Below are positions 25,736 to 34,239 of a stretch of DNA of 64,000 nucleotides, piece after piece. Below the pieces are notes generated by a model. The model was not told the origin of the DNA, ran no database searches, and worked only from the letters and a program-made list of their open reading frames with translations. Source of the DNA: Leptospira limi (GTDB lineage: Bacteria; Spirochaetota; Leptospiria; Leptospirales; Leptospiraceae); NCBI RefSeq assembly GCF_026151395.1, contig NZ_JAMQPV010000001.1, positions 1,302,001 to 1,366,000 on the forward strand. Direction: 5' to 3'. A program made the position numbers and the translations under genes. Positions within the stretch are counted from its first letter, which is position 1. Each line of letters starts with the position of its first letter.

Positions 25736-26425
25736 GTGAAATATTTTTTTTCAATTTTTTTAATCTTATGTTTTCATTGTTCCTTTGCTAATTTAGATAG
25801 AAATCTAAAACCTTTTTTTAGGGAATCTTCAAAAACAAAAATCTCTGATTCTGTAACCATCTTAAATCAAAATCGAATATATCATTGTAAACAGCGTAAG
25901 GGTTGGGTAGAACTGGGTCCAATATTTGGTGAGCCAACCAACCAATACTTTCCCAAAAAACAAAAAGAAATTGGCCAGTCTCGTTATCATTGGAAGGAAA
26001 TTTACATTCATAACATTGATGATGATAATTTTCAACTAACAGACGTAAAAACGGACTATGTTTTTTTTGTCACCGCAAGTCATCCCCGCAGCGATTGGGA
26101 AGAAGGACGGTTTAGCCAAGTACTTCAATTGATAACTCATTGTATTATCCCTTGCAAACAAAAATTCATCCAGGAAGTTAAGGTAAAGTTATTTTATAAG
26201 AACAGCTTATTGTTGAAAAAAGTAAGCTCAGTTTCTGGAACTAGTTATTTAAGCCCTTGGTATATTCCATTTCCCTTTCTTTTTCAAATGCGGGATAATG
26301 GGAATTTAACAAATGAACCCAGTCTTGTTTCTGCTTTGTACTTACAAGGTTTTCAGGAAGCCATTGATGAGATTTATTTAAATCTGCCGGACGAACTGGC
26401 AAAAGAGAAGAAGGGTGTGCCTTAA
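25736..26425 (+). CDS. Exported hypothetical protein between paralogous lipoproteins
   Basis: A 229-residue protein starting at GTG 25736, 7 bases after the upstream stop. The N-terminal signal (KYFFSIFLILCFHCSFA) could be cleaved by signal peptidase I after SFA or treated as a lipobox at the cysteine before it. The body has paired cysteines (IYHC, THCIIPC) and aromatic-rich segments, and the C-terminus is helical (SALYLQGFQEAIDEIYLNL). I do not recognise the family. Its TAA stop is directly followed by the ATG of the second CASLLP lipoprotein, so the three genes form one operon. Confidence 0.6.
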   Translation: MKYFFSIFLILCFHCSFANLDRNLKPFFRESSKTKISDSVTILNQNRIYHCKQRKGWVELGPIFGEPTNQYFPKKQKEIGQSRYHWKEIYIHNIDDDNFQLTDVKTDYVFFVTASHPRSDWEEGRFSQVLQLITHCIIPCKQKFIQEVKVKLFYKNSLLLKKVSSVSGTSYLSPWYIPFPFLFQMRDNGNLTNEPSLVSALYLQGFQEAIDEIYLNLPDELAKEKKGVP

Positions 26426-26995
26426 ATGAAAGTAAACCATAAATACGAATTTGTAGGGGGAATAGTAAGAGAAATGGATTCTAAAATGGCTCAATTGAAA
26501 ATAAGAAAACAAATGAGACAGAGATTGGGTCGACTTAGAATTGGTCCTCTTGGTCTTTTGATTTGTATCTCCACATTTTTTTTGGTCAGTTGTGCGAGTT
26601 TACTTCCACCAGAGCGAAGGGTGTATCCCAAAAATCCCGTTTCCCTTCCGAAGGGTATGGACATCCATGATTGGATAGATACAAAAAAGAAAAAATTTCC
26701 TAATCAATTACTAGTCCACACCCCGTATGGAGTTGTTTATAAAATGATGTTCTTTCAAAAACAGAAAACCTTTCTCGGATCCTACATCTCTTGTAGTGCC
26801 TATATCAGACAAATTGACGGTAAGTTCATTGAGCTAATCGAAATGGCATCTATTATCAACTACTCCGATTATACCAAATCCGTTGGCAGATACAATAAAG
26901 GGGGAGACTTGGGTCCTATGAGTGAAAATGAAAGAACGGAGATTCTACTTCCCTGTATCGAAGAATTTTTGGAAACACCAGGGAATCAGGAATGA
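26426..26995 (+). CDS. Small lipoprotein, CASLLP family (copy 2)
   Basis: A paralogue of the lipoprotein at 25276, sharing CASLLPxERRVYPKNPV, the HDWIDTK segment, GSYxxCSA and LLPCIEEFLE. The DNA around the lipobox is identical to copy 1 over about 19 bases, pointing to a fairly recent duplication. The frame from ATG 26426 puts the lipobox (FLVSC) at residue 50, too deep for a normal signal. Translation may begin at an internal Met (residues 17, 21 or 31), although the AAGGG about ten bases before 26426 and the zero-base gap to the previous gene support the first one. Function unknown. Confidence 0.65.
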   Translation: MKVNHKYEFVGGIVREMDSKMAQLKIRKQMRQRLGRLRIGPLGLLICISTFFLVSCASLLPPERRVYPKNPVSLPKGMDIHDWIDTKKKKFPNQLLVHTPYGVVYKMMFFQKQKTFLGSYISCSAYIRQIDGKFIELIEMASIINYSDYTKSVGRYNKGGDLGPMSENERTEILLPCIEEFLETPGNQE

Positions 26996-27013
26996 TTTGC
27001 CAAAAGAATCAAT

Positions 27014-28774
27014 CTATAATCCAACCATAACCTTTTCTTCGTTATTCCCTGTATAACGAATGAGTCCAAGAGTTAAGTCATCCTGGATGGCGCGAATTCC
27101 TCCAGAAAGATGGATCACCGATTGGAAAACTTCGTCGCGAATGGTGAGGAGTGGTTTACTTCTTAGGTCTGTAACAAGTCGGAGAAGTTTATCTTCACCA
27201 AACATTTGTAATGTGGATGGTTCTCTTGCTTCAGTGAGTCCATCTGTCAACATCACAATCAAATCACCCTTTTCTAGTTGAAATTTTTCTTCTTCCGCAA
27301 GGATGTCAAATATTGGTGTGATGATCCTACCCATTGGTTTTAAACTAACGAGGGCTCCTGATTTTCGAATGATAAAAAGTGGAAAATGACCAGCACGGGC
27401 AAAAGTCAAAACACCTGTGTCTGTATGCAAATGAAGTAAACTTGCTGTGACAAAATGTTCACGTAAATTTGGTATGATTTGGTTTCGGATGGATTCCAGG
27501 TTTTCTTTTAAGTCACTTGGGTCTTCTTTCCATTTTTCCAGTGATGTTTTCACGAGTGCACTGAGTAGTGCAGCTGGAATTCCGTGACCAGATACATCAC
27601 AGATAAAAACGCCAAGTTCTTGTTTGTCGGGTTTCCATACGATGTCATACAAATCACCTCCCACTTTCATCATAGGAATGTTTTTGAATTCGATTTCGAC
27701 TCCATTTGGTATAATTTCTTTTTGTGGGAATAGAGATTCTTGGATCCGTTTTGCCATATCCAATTGTTTTTCAATTTCGATTCTTTGTTCTTCAATGACA
27801 GCAGTCCGTTCCAATACCTTAAGTTCCAATTCTTCATTGGCTTTTTCTTTCAGTTCATTTAATACTTGTAAGGATTTTAAGGAAGTCTCTTGGGCACGTT
27901 CTCTTTCTCGTGTAGCTGTCACTAGGAAGTATGCAATTCCACTGATACAAAATAAAAATGCATCAAGAAAAATCAGGGAATCATTGATGGAAAGCCCACT
28001 GGAATCTCTCCTTGCGAATACACCTTTCCCTTCTATGGTGAGTGTGACAGCTATATAAGAAAGAACTACGGTTGAAAGTGTCGCTCCAAATTGGCGAAAT
28101 CGAATGCTTGTTACAATCACAAATGGTATCGGAACAAACAAGAGGGGCCATTCATCACTGAAAGCAATAGAGCCAGAGATATAAACTATGATGAGCCAAA
28201 TAAAGAGCTCTAATTGTTTGGAAAGGTCTAGGTTTAATTTTGATTTGGGATAAAACCAAACATAGAGTAATGGGGCAACAATGAGAAATCCCAACATCTC
28301 ACCAGAAAACCAAGTGAAGAATACATTGAAGTACAATTCAGAAGATAAAAAATCCCAATACCATAAACTAGTAACACCCATCACAGCACTGAGAAAAGAT
28401 CCAGGAAAAGTTCCAATGCTTAGGAAATAAATTAAGTCTTTAGTGGAATAAAGTGGATCTGTTTTTTCCGTCACTCGTTTGATGATACGGTAATTGACAT
28501 AACTACTGAGTGTGTTTCCAATTCCTATAATAAACGCCGTTTGGAAATGAGGGTTATTATAGAAGTTAGCAAGAGTCGCTCCTAAGTATATTCCAGGTAA
28601 AGCAGCAGGGCCTAAGAGTAAAAGGGAAGCGAGTCCAACTCCTTCTGGTGGCCAAACGGGGGAAACTTGGCTATTGAGAAAGGCAATATTAAATCCAATT
28701 TGTGCTGAAATGAAATATCCTATCAGGATGATGGGAGTCCAAAGCAGAATTCTTGTCGTATGGACCGTTTTCAT
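27014..28774 (-). CDS. MASE1 membrane sensor with SpoIIE-type serine phosphatase domain (RsbU-like)
   Basis: About 586 residues. The N-terminal half has around eight to nine hydrophobic segments and the MASE1 hallmark PVWPPEGVGLASLLL. A coiled linker (about 300-345) leads to a PP2C/SpoIIE phosphatase domain, which shows AKRIQESLFP, MKVGGDLYD with a metal aspartate, FICDVSGHG and LTDGLTEA. Such proteins dephosphorylate anti-sigma-factor antagonists in response to a signal. The start at ATG 28774 overlaps the stop of the ABC-F gene as ATGA; a start 21 bases earlier is possible. It is the last gene of the hybrid-kinase / ABC-F / phosphatase operon. Confidence 0.85.
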   Translation of the reverse strand: MKTVHTTRILLWTPIILIGYFISAQIGFNIAFLNSQVSPVWPPEGVGLASLLLLGPAALPGIYLGATLANFYNNPHFQTAFIIGIGNTLSSYVNYRIIKRVTEKTDPLYSTKDLIYFLSIGTFPGSFLSAVMGVTSLWYWDFLSSELYFNVFFTWFSGEMLGFLIVAPLLYVWFYPKSKLNLDLSKQLELFIWLIIVYISGSIAFSDEWPLLFVPIPFVIVTSIRFRQFGATLSTVVLSYIAVTLTIEGKGVFARRDSSGLSINDSLIFLDAFLFCISGIAYFLVTATRERERAQETSLKSLQVLNELKEKANEELELKVLERTAVIEEQRIEIEKQLDMAKRIQESLFPQKEIIPNGVEIEFKNIPMMKVGGDLYDIVWKPDKQELGVFICDVSGHGIPAALLSALVKTSLEKWKEDPSDLKENLESIRNQIIPNLREHFVTASLLHLHTDTGVLTFARAGHFPLFIIRKSGALVSLKPMGRIITPIFDILAEEEKFQLEKGDLIVMLTDGLTEAREPSTLQMFGEDKLLRLVTDLRSKPLLTIRDEVFQSVIHLSGGIRAIQDDLTLGLIRYTGNNEEKVMVGL

Positions 28775-30663
28775 TCGGTATGAAATTTTTCCCATTCCTC
28801 CATTTTGTAAAGAATTTCCGCTTCGATTGTTTGGATTTCTTTGGTTATTTTACCCAATTCCATATGATCATTTGCGAATGTACTCAAATTTGATTCCAAT
28901 TTGGTTTTTTTCTCTTCCAAGGATGCGATTTCTTTCTCTAGTGTCTGAATTTTCTTTTGGTCTTGTTTTGACTTTTTTGGTTTTTCTTCGCTTATAACCA
29001 CCGTCTTTGGGATAGTATTGTCTTTAGAAGAACTTGGTTCGTTTTCAATTTCTAAAGTATCTACTTCCAAAAAGGAAGAGAAGGTTCCGATGTAATGGTC
29101 TAGTTTACCTTCTTTGCGAAAGATGAGTAAACTTTCCGCTGTACGATCTAGAAAGTAACGATCATGGGAAACAATGACAACTGTTCCTGGAAATTCATCC
29201 AAAAAAGATTCCAAAACAGAAAGTGTTTGGATATCGAGATCATTGGTTGGTTCATCTAAGATGAGAAAGTTCGGACCCGTCATCAAAATTTGAACAAGAA
29301 AAAGTCGGCGTCTTTCACCTCCAGAGAGTTTGGCGATCGGAGTGTATTGTAACTTCCCATCAAAGAGGAATCGTTCTAACATCTTTGCTGCTGAAATTTT
29401 TTCCCCAGATTCTGTTTCGATCATCTCACCTGCAACATCTTTGATGTATTCCAATACATTTCGTTCCAAGGGTAGTTCAGAACTTGTTTGGTCAAAATAA
29501 CCAACTTTTGTATTGAGGCCTGGTTTTAAGTATCCACTATCGGGTGTCAGCCGGCCAGCGATAAGATTGAGAAGTGTAGATTTCCCGATTCCATTTGGTC
29601 CAATGATGCCAAGTCTTTCTTTGGCTTTGAAGGTATAAGTAAAATCATTGATTAAAACTTTTTCACCAATCGATTTTTTTAGATTATGGATCTCTAATAT
29701 AGTTTTCCCTTGGCGTTTAGCAGCGACACTCAGTTCTAAATCCTTTTGGATTTCCCGTTTTTCTCTACCTTGTAATTCGTTTGCTCGGTCAATCCTTGCT
29801 TTTTGTTTGGTGGTGCGGGCTTTTGGTTGGCGTTTTAGCCACTTGACTTCTTGTTTTAAAAACTGTTTGATTTTATCTTCTTGTTTTTGAAGGGTTTCTT
29901 CTCGTTCCACTTTTCGTTCTAAATAAATCGAATAATTCCCTTCATAGAGAAAATAATTTCCGCGATCGAGTTCCAAAATTTTGTTCACAATTCGATCTAA
30001 AAAATAACGGTCGTGGGTGATGAGTAAGATGGCTTTGTCTAAATTCGCAAGGTAATCTTCTAACCATAAGATGGATTTAACATCCAAATGGTTTGTTGGT
30101 TCATCTAAAATGAGTAAATTACTTTCATCAATGAGTGCCTTAGCAAGTTCTACTTTTTTGAGCATTCCACCTGACAACTCAGACATCTTGCGCTCTAGCT
30201 TTTCAACACCTAATTCTCGTAATATGGATTTGATTTGTTGTTCGTAATCCCAAGCTGATAATCTGTCCATTTCTTGGGAAACATTTGTAAATTCATCATC
30301 CAGTCCTTCTTCCCCTTCACCCATACGTTCACAAATGTCTTCATACTTACGAATGGTTTTTACGAGTTTGTTGTCTCCTTTGTAGATATGGTCGAGGATT
30401 GTTTCATTGGAATCAAATACGGGGTTTTGGTCTAATATCGAAATTTTAAGATTATTGTTTTTGATGATCTGGCCTGAATCCGTTTCTTCCTTTCCTAAAA
30501 TGGCGCGGAGTAGGGTGGACTTACCGGATCCATTGATTCCGACTATGGCAAGTTTTTCGCCTTCGCTAATGGAGAAGTCTAGGTTTGAAAAAAGTTTTTT
30601 TTCGCCGATGGTTTTGGAAAGTTTAGATACAGAAACTAGCACAATGTCCATGAGATGGAACAA
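28771..30663 (-). CDS. ABC-F family ATPase (Uup-like)
   Basis: A 630-residue cytosolic protein with two ABC ATPase domains and no membrane segment. The first domain has Walker A GINGSGKST (42-50), LSGGM and LLILDEPTNHLD. The second has GPNGIGKST, LSGGE and FLILDEPTNDLD. Between them is the charged linker characteristic of ABC-F proteins, and the C-terminus is a lysine/glutamate-rich coiled coil (about 545-630), as in Uup. ABC-F proteins act on the ribosome or on branched DNA rather than in transport. Met5 (30651) is an alternative start. It lies 28 bases after the hybrid kinase gene on the same strand. Confidence 0.9.
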   Translation of the reverse strand: MFHLMDIVLVSVSKLSKTIGEKKLFSNLDFSISEGEKLAIVGINGSGKSTLLRAILGKEETDSGQIIKNNNLKISILDQNPVFDSNETILDHIYKGDNKLVKTIRKYEDICERMGEGEEGLDDEFTNVSQEMDRLSAWDYEQQIKSILRELGVEKLERKMSELSGGMLKKVELAKALIDESNLLILDEPTNHLDVKSILWLEDYLANLDKAILLITHDRYFLDRIVNKILELDRGNYFLYEGNYSIYLERKVEREETLQKQEDKIKQFLKQEVKWLKRQPKARTTKQKARIDRANELQGREKREIQKDLELSVAAKRQGKTILEIHNLKKSIGEKVLINDFTYTFKAKERLGIIGPNGIGKSTLLNLIAGRLTPDSGYLKPGLNTKVGYFDQTSSELPLERNVLEYIKDVAGEMIETESGEKISAAKMLERFLFDGKLQYTPIAKLSGGERRRLFLVQILMTGPNFLILDEPTNDLDIQTLSVLESFLDEFPGTVVIVSHDRYFLDRTAESLLIFRKEGKLDHYIGTFSSFLEVDTLEIENEPSSSKDNTIPKTVVISEEKPKKSKQDQKKIQTLEKEIASLEEKKTKLESNLSTFANDHMELGKITKEIQTIEAEILYKMEEWEKFHTE

Positions 30664-30691
30664 GGGTCAATCGGACAATCGTATTCAATCT

Positions 30692-33600
30692 CTAATTTTT
30701 CAAAAGCCAGTGTTTCATTTTTTCTGCAATAGTATTCAAAACAACAGGTTTGGATATATAATCATTCATTCCGCTTTCCAAACATCGGTTTTCTTCATCT
30801 GACAGAGTGCCTGCGGTCAGTGCAATAATGGGAACATTTTGGCCAATCTGTAGTTTTCTAATTTCTCTAGTTGCGTCATACCCATTCATCTCTGGCATTT
30901 GGATGTCCATGAGGACAAGATCAGGTTCGGTTTTTTTAAAATGTTCCACAGCTTCCAAACCATTTGTTGCTTCGATGATTATGGCAGATTGTAAAATTTT
31001 TAATACGATTGTTTTTGTTAACATCATATTTACAGGATTGTCTTCTACGATCATCACCTTTGTTTTTTCATTGGTGACAATTGGATTGAACTTTTCTTTT
31101 AGATTCGGATCTTTTTCGGAATGTCTTCCTGAAACTAAGTCGTATAAACTTTCATACAAAATATTGGTTTGGATCGGTTTTAATAAAATGACACCGACTC
31201 CAATTTCTTTCCCCTTTTCATACAAGGATTCTTCATTGGAAGAGGAATGAATCGTGAATTTCGGAATTTTTGATTTTGATGTGAGCGCATAGACTTTGAG
31301 CTTTGAAATCAAATCCAATCCATTCATCTCTGGCATATTGTAATCAGAGATGACGATATCATATGCATTCCCTTCTTGGAAATGATTCAGGGCTAATTTG
31401 GGAGAACTGAATGTTATCGTTTCAATATTTTTATAAGCCAACATTTCTCTAATCACAGAAAGATTGGTTTCGTTATCATCAACAACCATAACTCTTTTGA
31501 TTGATTCCAAGTTCGGTTCAATGTTTCTTTCATTATCAGCAATTGTTATGAATTTAAAATAAAATCGGGATCCTTTGTTTAGTTCGGATTCTAATTCAAT
31601 TTTACTTCCAAATAATTGTAATAATTTGGAAGAGATTGATAGGCCGAGTCCTGTTCCACCAAACTGCCGTGTAGTGGAACTATCAGCCTGTGCAAATACT
31701 TCAAAAATTTTGTTTTGGTTTTCTTTACTAATCCCAATTCCTGTATCTATGACCTCAAATAAGAATTCATATTCGTTTTGATTCACTGGGTTTGCTGTTA
31801 ATTTGATTTGGATTTCCCCTTTGAGAGTGAACTTAAGGGCATTGCCAATTAAATTCAATAGGATTTGCCGCAGTCGAAGCGAATCAACAAACACATTCCT
31901 TGGGACTTTTGGAGAAATATTTAAAATGAGTTCTAAACCTTTTTCGTATGCTTTGTGTTTAACGATTTCAGCAATTTGGTGTAGTAGATCAAAAATATTC
32001 ACTCTCTCTTTATAGAGTTCCATTTTGCCTGATTCTATTTTAGAAAAATCTAGGATGTCGTTGATCAAATCAAGAAGTGAAAGTGCAGACAAATGCACAG
32101 TCTCCATATACTTTCTTTGGACTTGGTTTAAGTCGGTTCGCATCAGTAAGTCTGCAAAACCAATGACTCCATTGAGCGGTGTACGAATTTCATGGCTCAT
32201 ATTTGCCAAAAAATTGGATTTGGCAATGGAAGCCTTTTCTGCTTTTTCCCGTGCAATGATTAAATCTTGTTCTAATATCTTTCTATGAGTGATGTCTGTA
32301 TGGGTTCCAATCACACGTAAAGGTTTTCCATCTTCTGTACGTTCAATGACTTTCCCTCTGTCAAGAATCCATTTATAAGTTCCATCTTTGCATAACATTC
32401 GATGTTCACTCATATATACATTTGAATCACCTCGGAAGTGTTTCTCCAATGCCTCTAAACAATGGTTTAAATCTTCAGGGTGTACTCGCTTTTCCCATTC
32501 CGATAAATCAGTTCCCACTTCTGATTCTGAAAAACCTAACATTGATTTCCATTGATTAGAAAAATACACCTGGTCAGTTTCTGCGTTCCAATCCCAAATG
32601 CCATCACCAGAACCTTCTAGAGCAAACTGCCATCTCCTTTCACTTTCACGTAACGCTTCTTCGGTGGCTTTCTGAGTTGAAATATCGATCCCAATTCCTA
32701 AAAACCCTGTGATTTCTCCTTTTGGATTTTTACTTGCAGTGACCACCAATTGGATTGGGAATTCAGAACCATCTTTGCGTATGTAAGTCCATTCATGAGA
32801 ATCAAATGCACCTAATCGTGCTTTGTGGACAAAAGTTTCAAAGCCTGAAATGGGAACACCAAACTCTTGCGAAAGGGATTCTGCGCGAAATAATACCTCA
32901 TCTTCTTTGTGTAAGATGGAAGGTGTATTTTTCCCGATCATTTCTTCTGCGGAATATTGCAAATGGTATTCAGCACCTTTGTTGAAATGGGTAATGGTCC
33001 CATTCACATCGGTACCAATAATTGTCACATGGGTTGTTGCATCTAAAATTGTTTCCAATTTAGACAATGCTTCTTCTTTTTGTTTGTCTAAGTTTACACT
33101 ATTTGTGATGTCTTGGAAACTTCCATACACACGAATGCATTTTCCATTTTCAAAAACTCCATGCCCGATGGTTTTTACCCATTTGAGCTTTCCAGTATTT
33201 GTCCTAATTTGTAATATCAGTTCATAAGAAGATCCATCTTGAATAGTTGCTTCAAAAGCTTTCCGTAAAGCAATTTGTTCCGATTCAATCGGGTAAAAGT
33301 GGAACGCATTTTCCAAACTGGGTAAATAATCATCATCTACTTCATGGATTCGTTTGGTTTCTTTTGCCCAAAAAATGGTATTATGAATTAAGTCAACTTC
33401 CCAAGCGCCTACATTGGCTGCCGCATTTGTTTCTTCGAATAATAAGCGAATACGATTTAATTCGTCTCTCTGATTCTTGATTTCTAATTCTTTTTCTTTA
33501 CGTTCACTTATGTCAGAAAAATAAGAAATTTTTTCGGTAGGGTAAGAGTCGTAATAACTGACAACACTATATTCAGATAAATAGATGTAACTTCCATCAA

Positions 33601-34186
33601 GTTTTTTGAAACGAAATTCCCTTTGGTAAGTTCTTTGTTTATTTTTTATGTATTCCTTTTCTTCGCTTTCGATTTGTTTTTGGTCATCAGGGTGTACCAA
33701 ATCTTGGATTTTTAAATTTCCTTTTTTAAAATCACCCGTTTGGTAACCTAAGTTAAGTGAAACATTGGGTGATACATAGGTAATCAAAAATTCAGAATCA
33801 AATTTATATCGAAAAATGACATAGGGTCCACTATCTAAAATCACACCTTCGATATTAAAATTTGGTTCTCCACGTAAAACCACACAAGGCCCAGATTTGG
33901 TTTCGAGAAACCTTCCTAAGATCCGGTATTGGTTGCCTAGAAGTGAGGTAAAAAACTGGAATGGAATCCTTCGGCTCAATGTTTCTTGGCACAAATTGGA
34001 TAAAATAAGCCCATCCCTTGGGATAATGGGGAGTTCCTTTAGGTGTTTTCCAACGCTAATGGAATCTTTTGGGAGGTAAAGATTGGGAGATGTTTGGGCG
34101 AATTGGATTTCTAAATTTCCATCCATGATGAGGATGAATTCGTCAAAACTTTCAACAATCGTTTGGTAATCGAAACTTTCTGCCAT
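30692..34186 (-). CDS. Multi-PAS hybrid sensor histidine kinase with two receiver domains
   Basis: A 1164-residue soluble kinase; no membrane segment is seen. Four PAS domains (about 110-230, 245-365, 375-505, 515-635) each end in the usual D-I-[ST] segment. The HisKA domain has the phospho-accepting His665 in SHEIRTPLNG. The ATPase domain shows ILLNLIGNALKF, DTGIGIS and GGTGLGLSIS. Two receivers follow, with phospho-aspartates in VISDYNMPEMNG and VLMDIQMPEMNG. No output domain is attached, so the signal probably passes to another protein. The start region carries GTGACATAAAGGG just before the ATG. It shares an operon with ABC-F and a SpoIIE phosphatase. Confidence 0.92.
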   Translation of the reverse strand: MAESFDYQTIVESFDEFILIMDGNLEIQFAQTSPNLYLPKDSISVGKHLKELPIIPRDGLILSNLCQETLSRRIPFQFFTSLLGNQYRILGRFLETKSGPCVVLRGEPNFNIEGVILDSGPYVIFRYKFDSEFLITYVSPNVSLNLGYQTGDFKKGNLKIQDLVHPDDQKQIESEEKEYIKNKQRTYQREFRFKKLDGSYIYLSEYSVVSYYDSYPTEKISYFSDISERKEKELEIKNQRDELNRIRLLFEETNAAANVGAWEVDLIHNTIFWAKETKRIHEVDDDYLPSLENAFHFYPIESEQIALRKAFEATIQDGSSYELILQIRTNTGKLKWVKTIGHGVFENGKCIRVYGSFQDITNSVNLDKQKEEALSKLETILDATTHVTIIGTDVNGTITHFNKGAEYHLQYSAEEMIGKNTPSILHKEDEVLFRAESLSQEFGVPISGFETFVHKARLGAFDSHEWTYIRKDGSEFPIQLVVTASKNPKGEITGFLGIGIDISTQKATEEALRESERRWQFALEGSGDGIWDWNAETDQVYFSNQWKSMLGFSESEVGTDLSEWEKRVHPEDLNHCLEALEKHFRGDSNVYMSEHRMLCKDGTYKWILDRGKVIERTEDGKPLRVIGTHTDITHRKILEQDLIIAREKAEKASIAKSNFLANMSHEIRTPLNGVIGFADLLMRTDLNQVQRKYMETVHLSALSLLDLINDILDFSKIESGKMELYKERVNIFDLLHQIAEIVKHKAYEKGLELILNISPKVPRNVFVDSLRLRQILLNLIGNALKFTLKGEIQIKLTANPVNQNEYEFLFEVIDTGIGISKENQNKIFEVFAQADSSTTRQFGGTGLGLSISSKLLQLFGSKIELESELNKGSRFYFKFITIADNERNIEPNLESIKRVMVVDDNETNLSVIREMLAYKNIETITFSSPKLALNHFQEGNAYDIVISDYNMPEMNGLDLISKLKVYALTSKSKIPKFTIHSSSNEESLYEKGKEIGVGVILLKPIQTNILYESLYDLVSGRHSEKDPNLKEKFNPIVTNEKTKVMIVEDNPVNMMLTKTIVLKILQSAIIIEATNGLEAVEHFKKTEPDLVLMDIQMPEMNGYDATREIRKLQIGQNVPIIALTAGTLSDEENRCLESGMNDYISKPVVLNTIAEKMKHWLLKN

Positions 34187-34239
34187 TTCCCTTTATGTCA
34201 CTTGACCAAATCCCTTGGTCCTAGAGAATCAAAGATACG

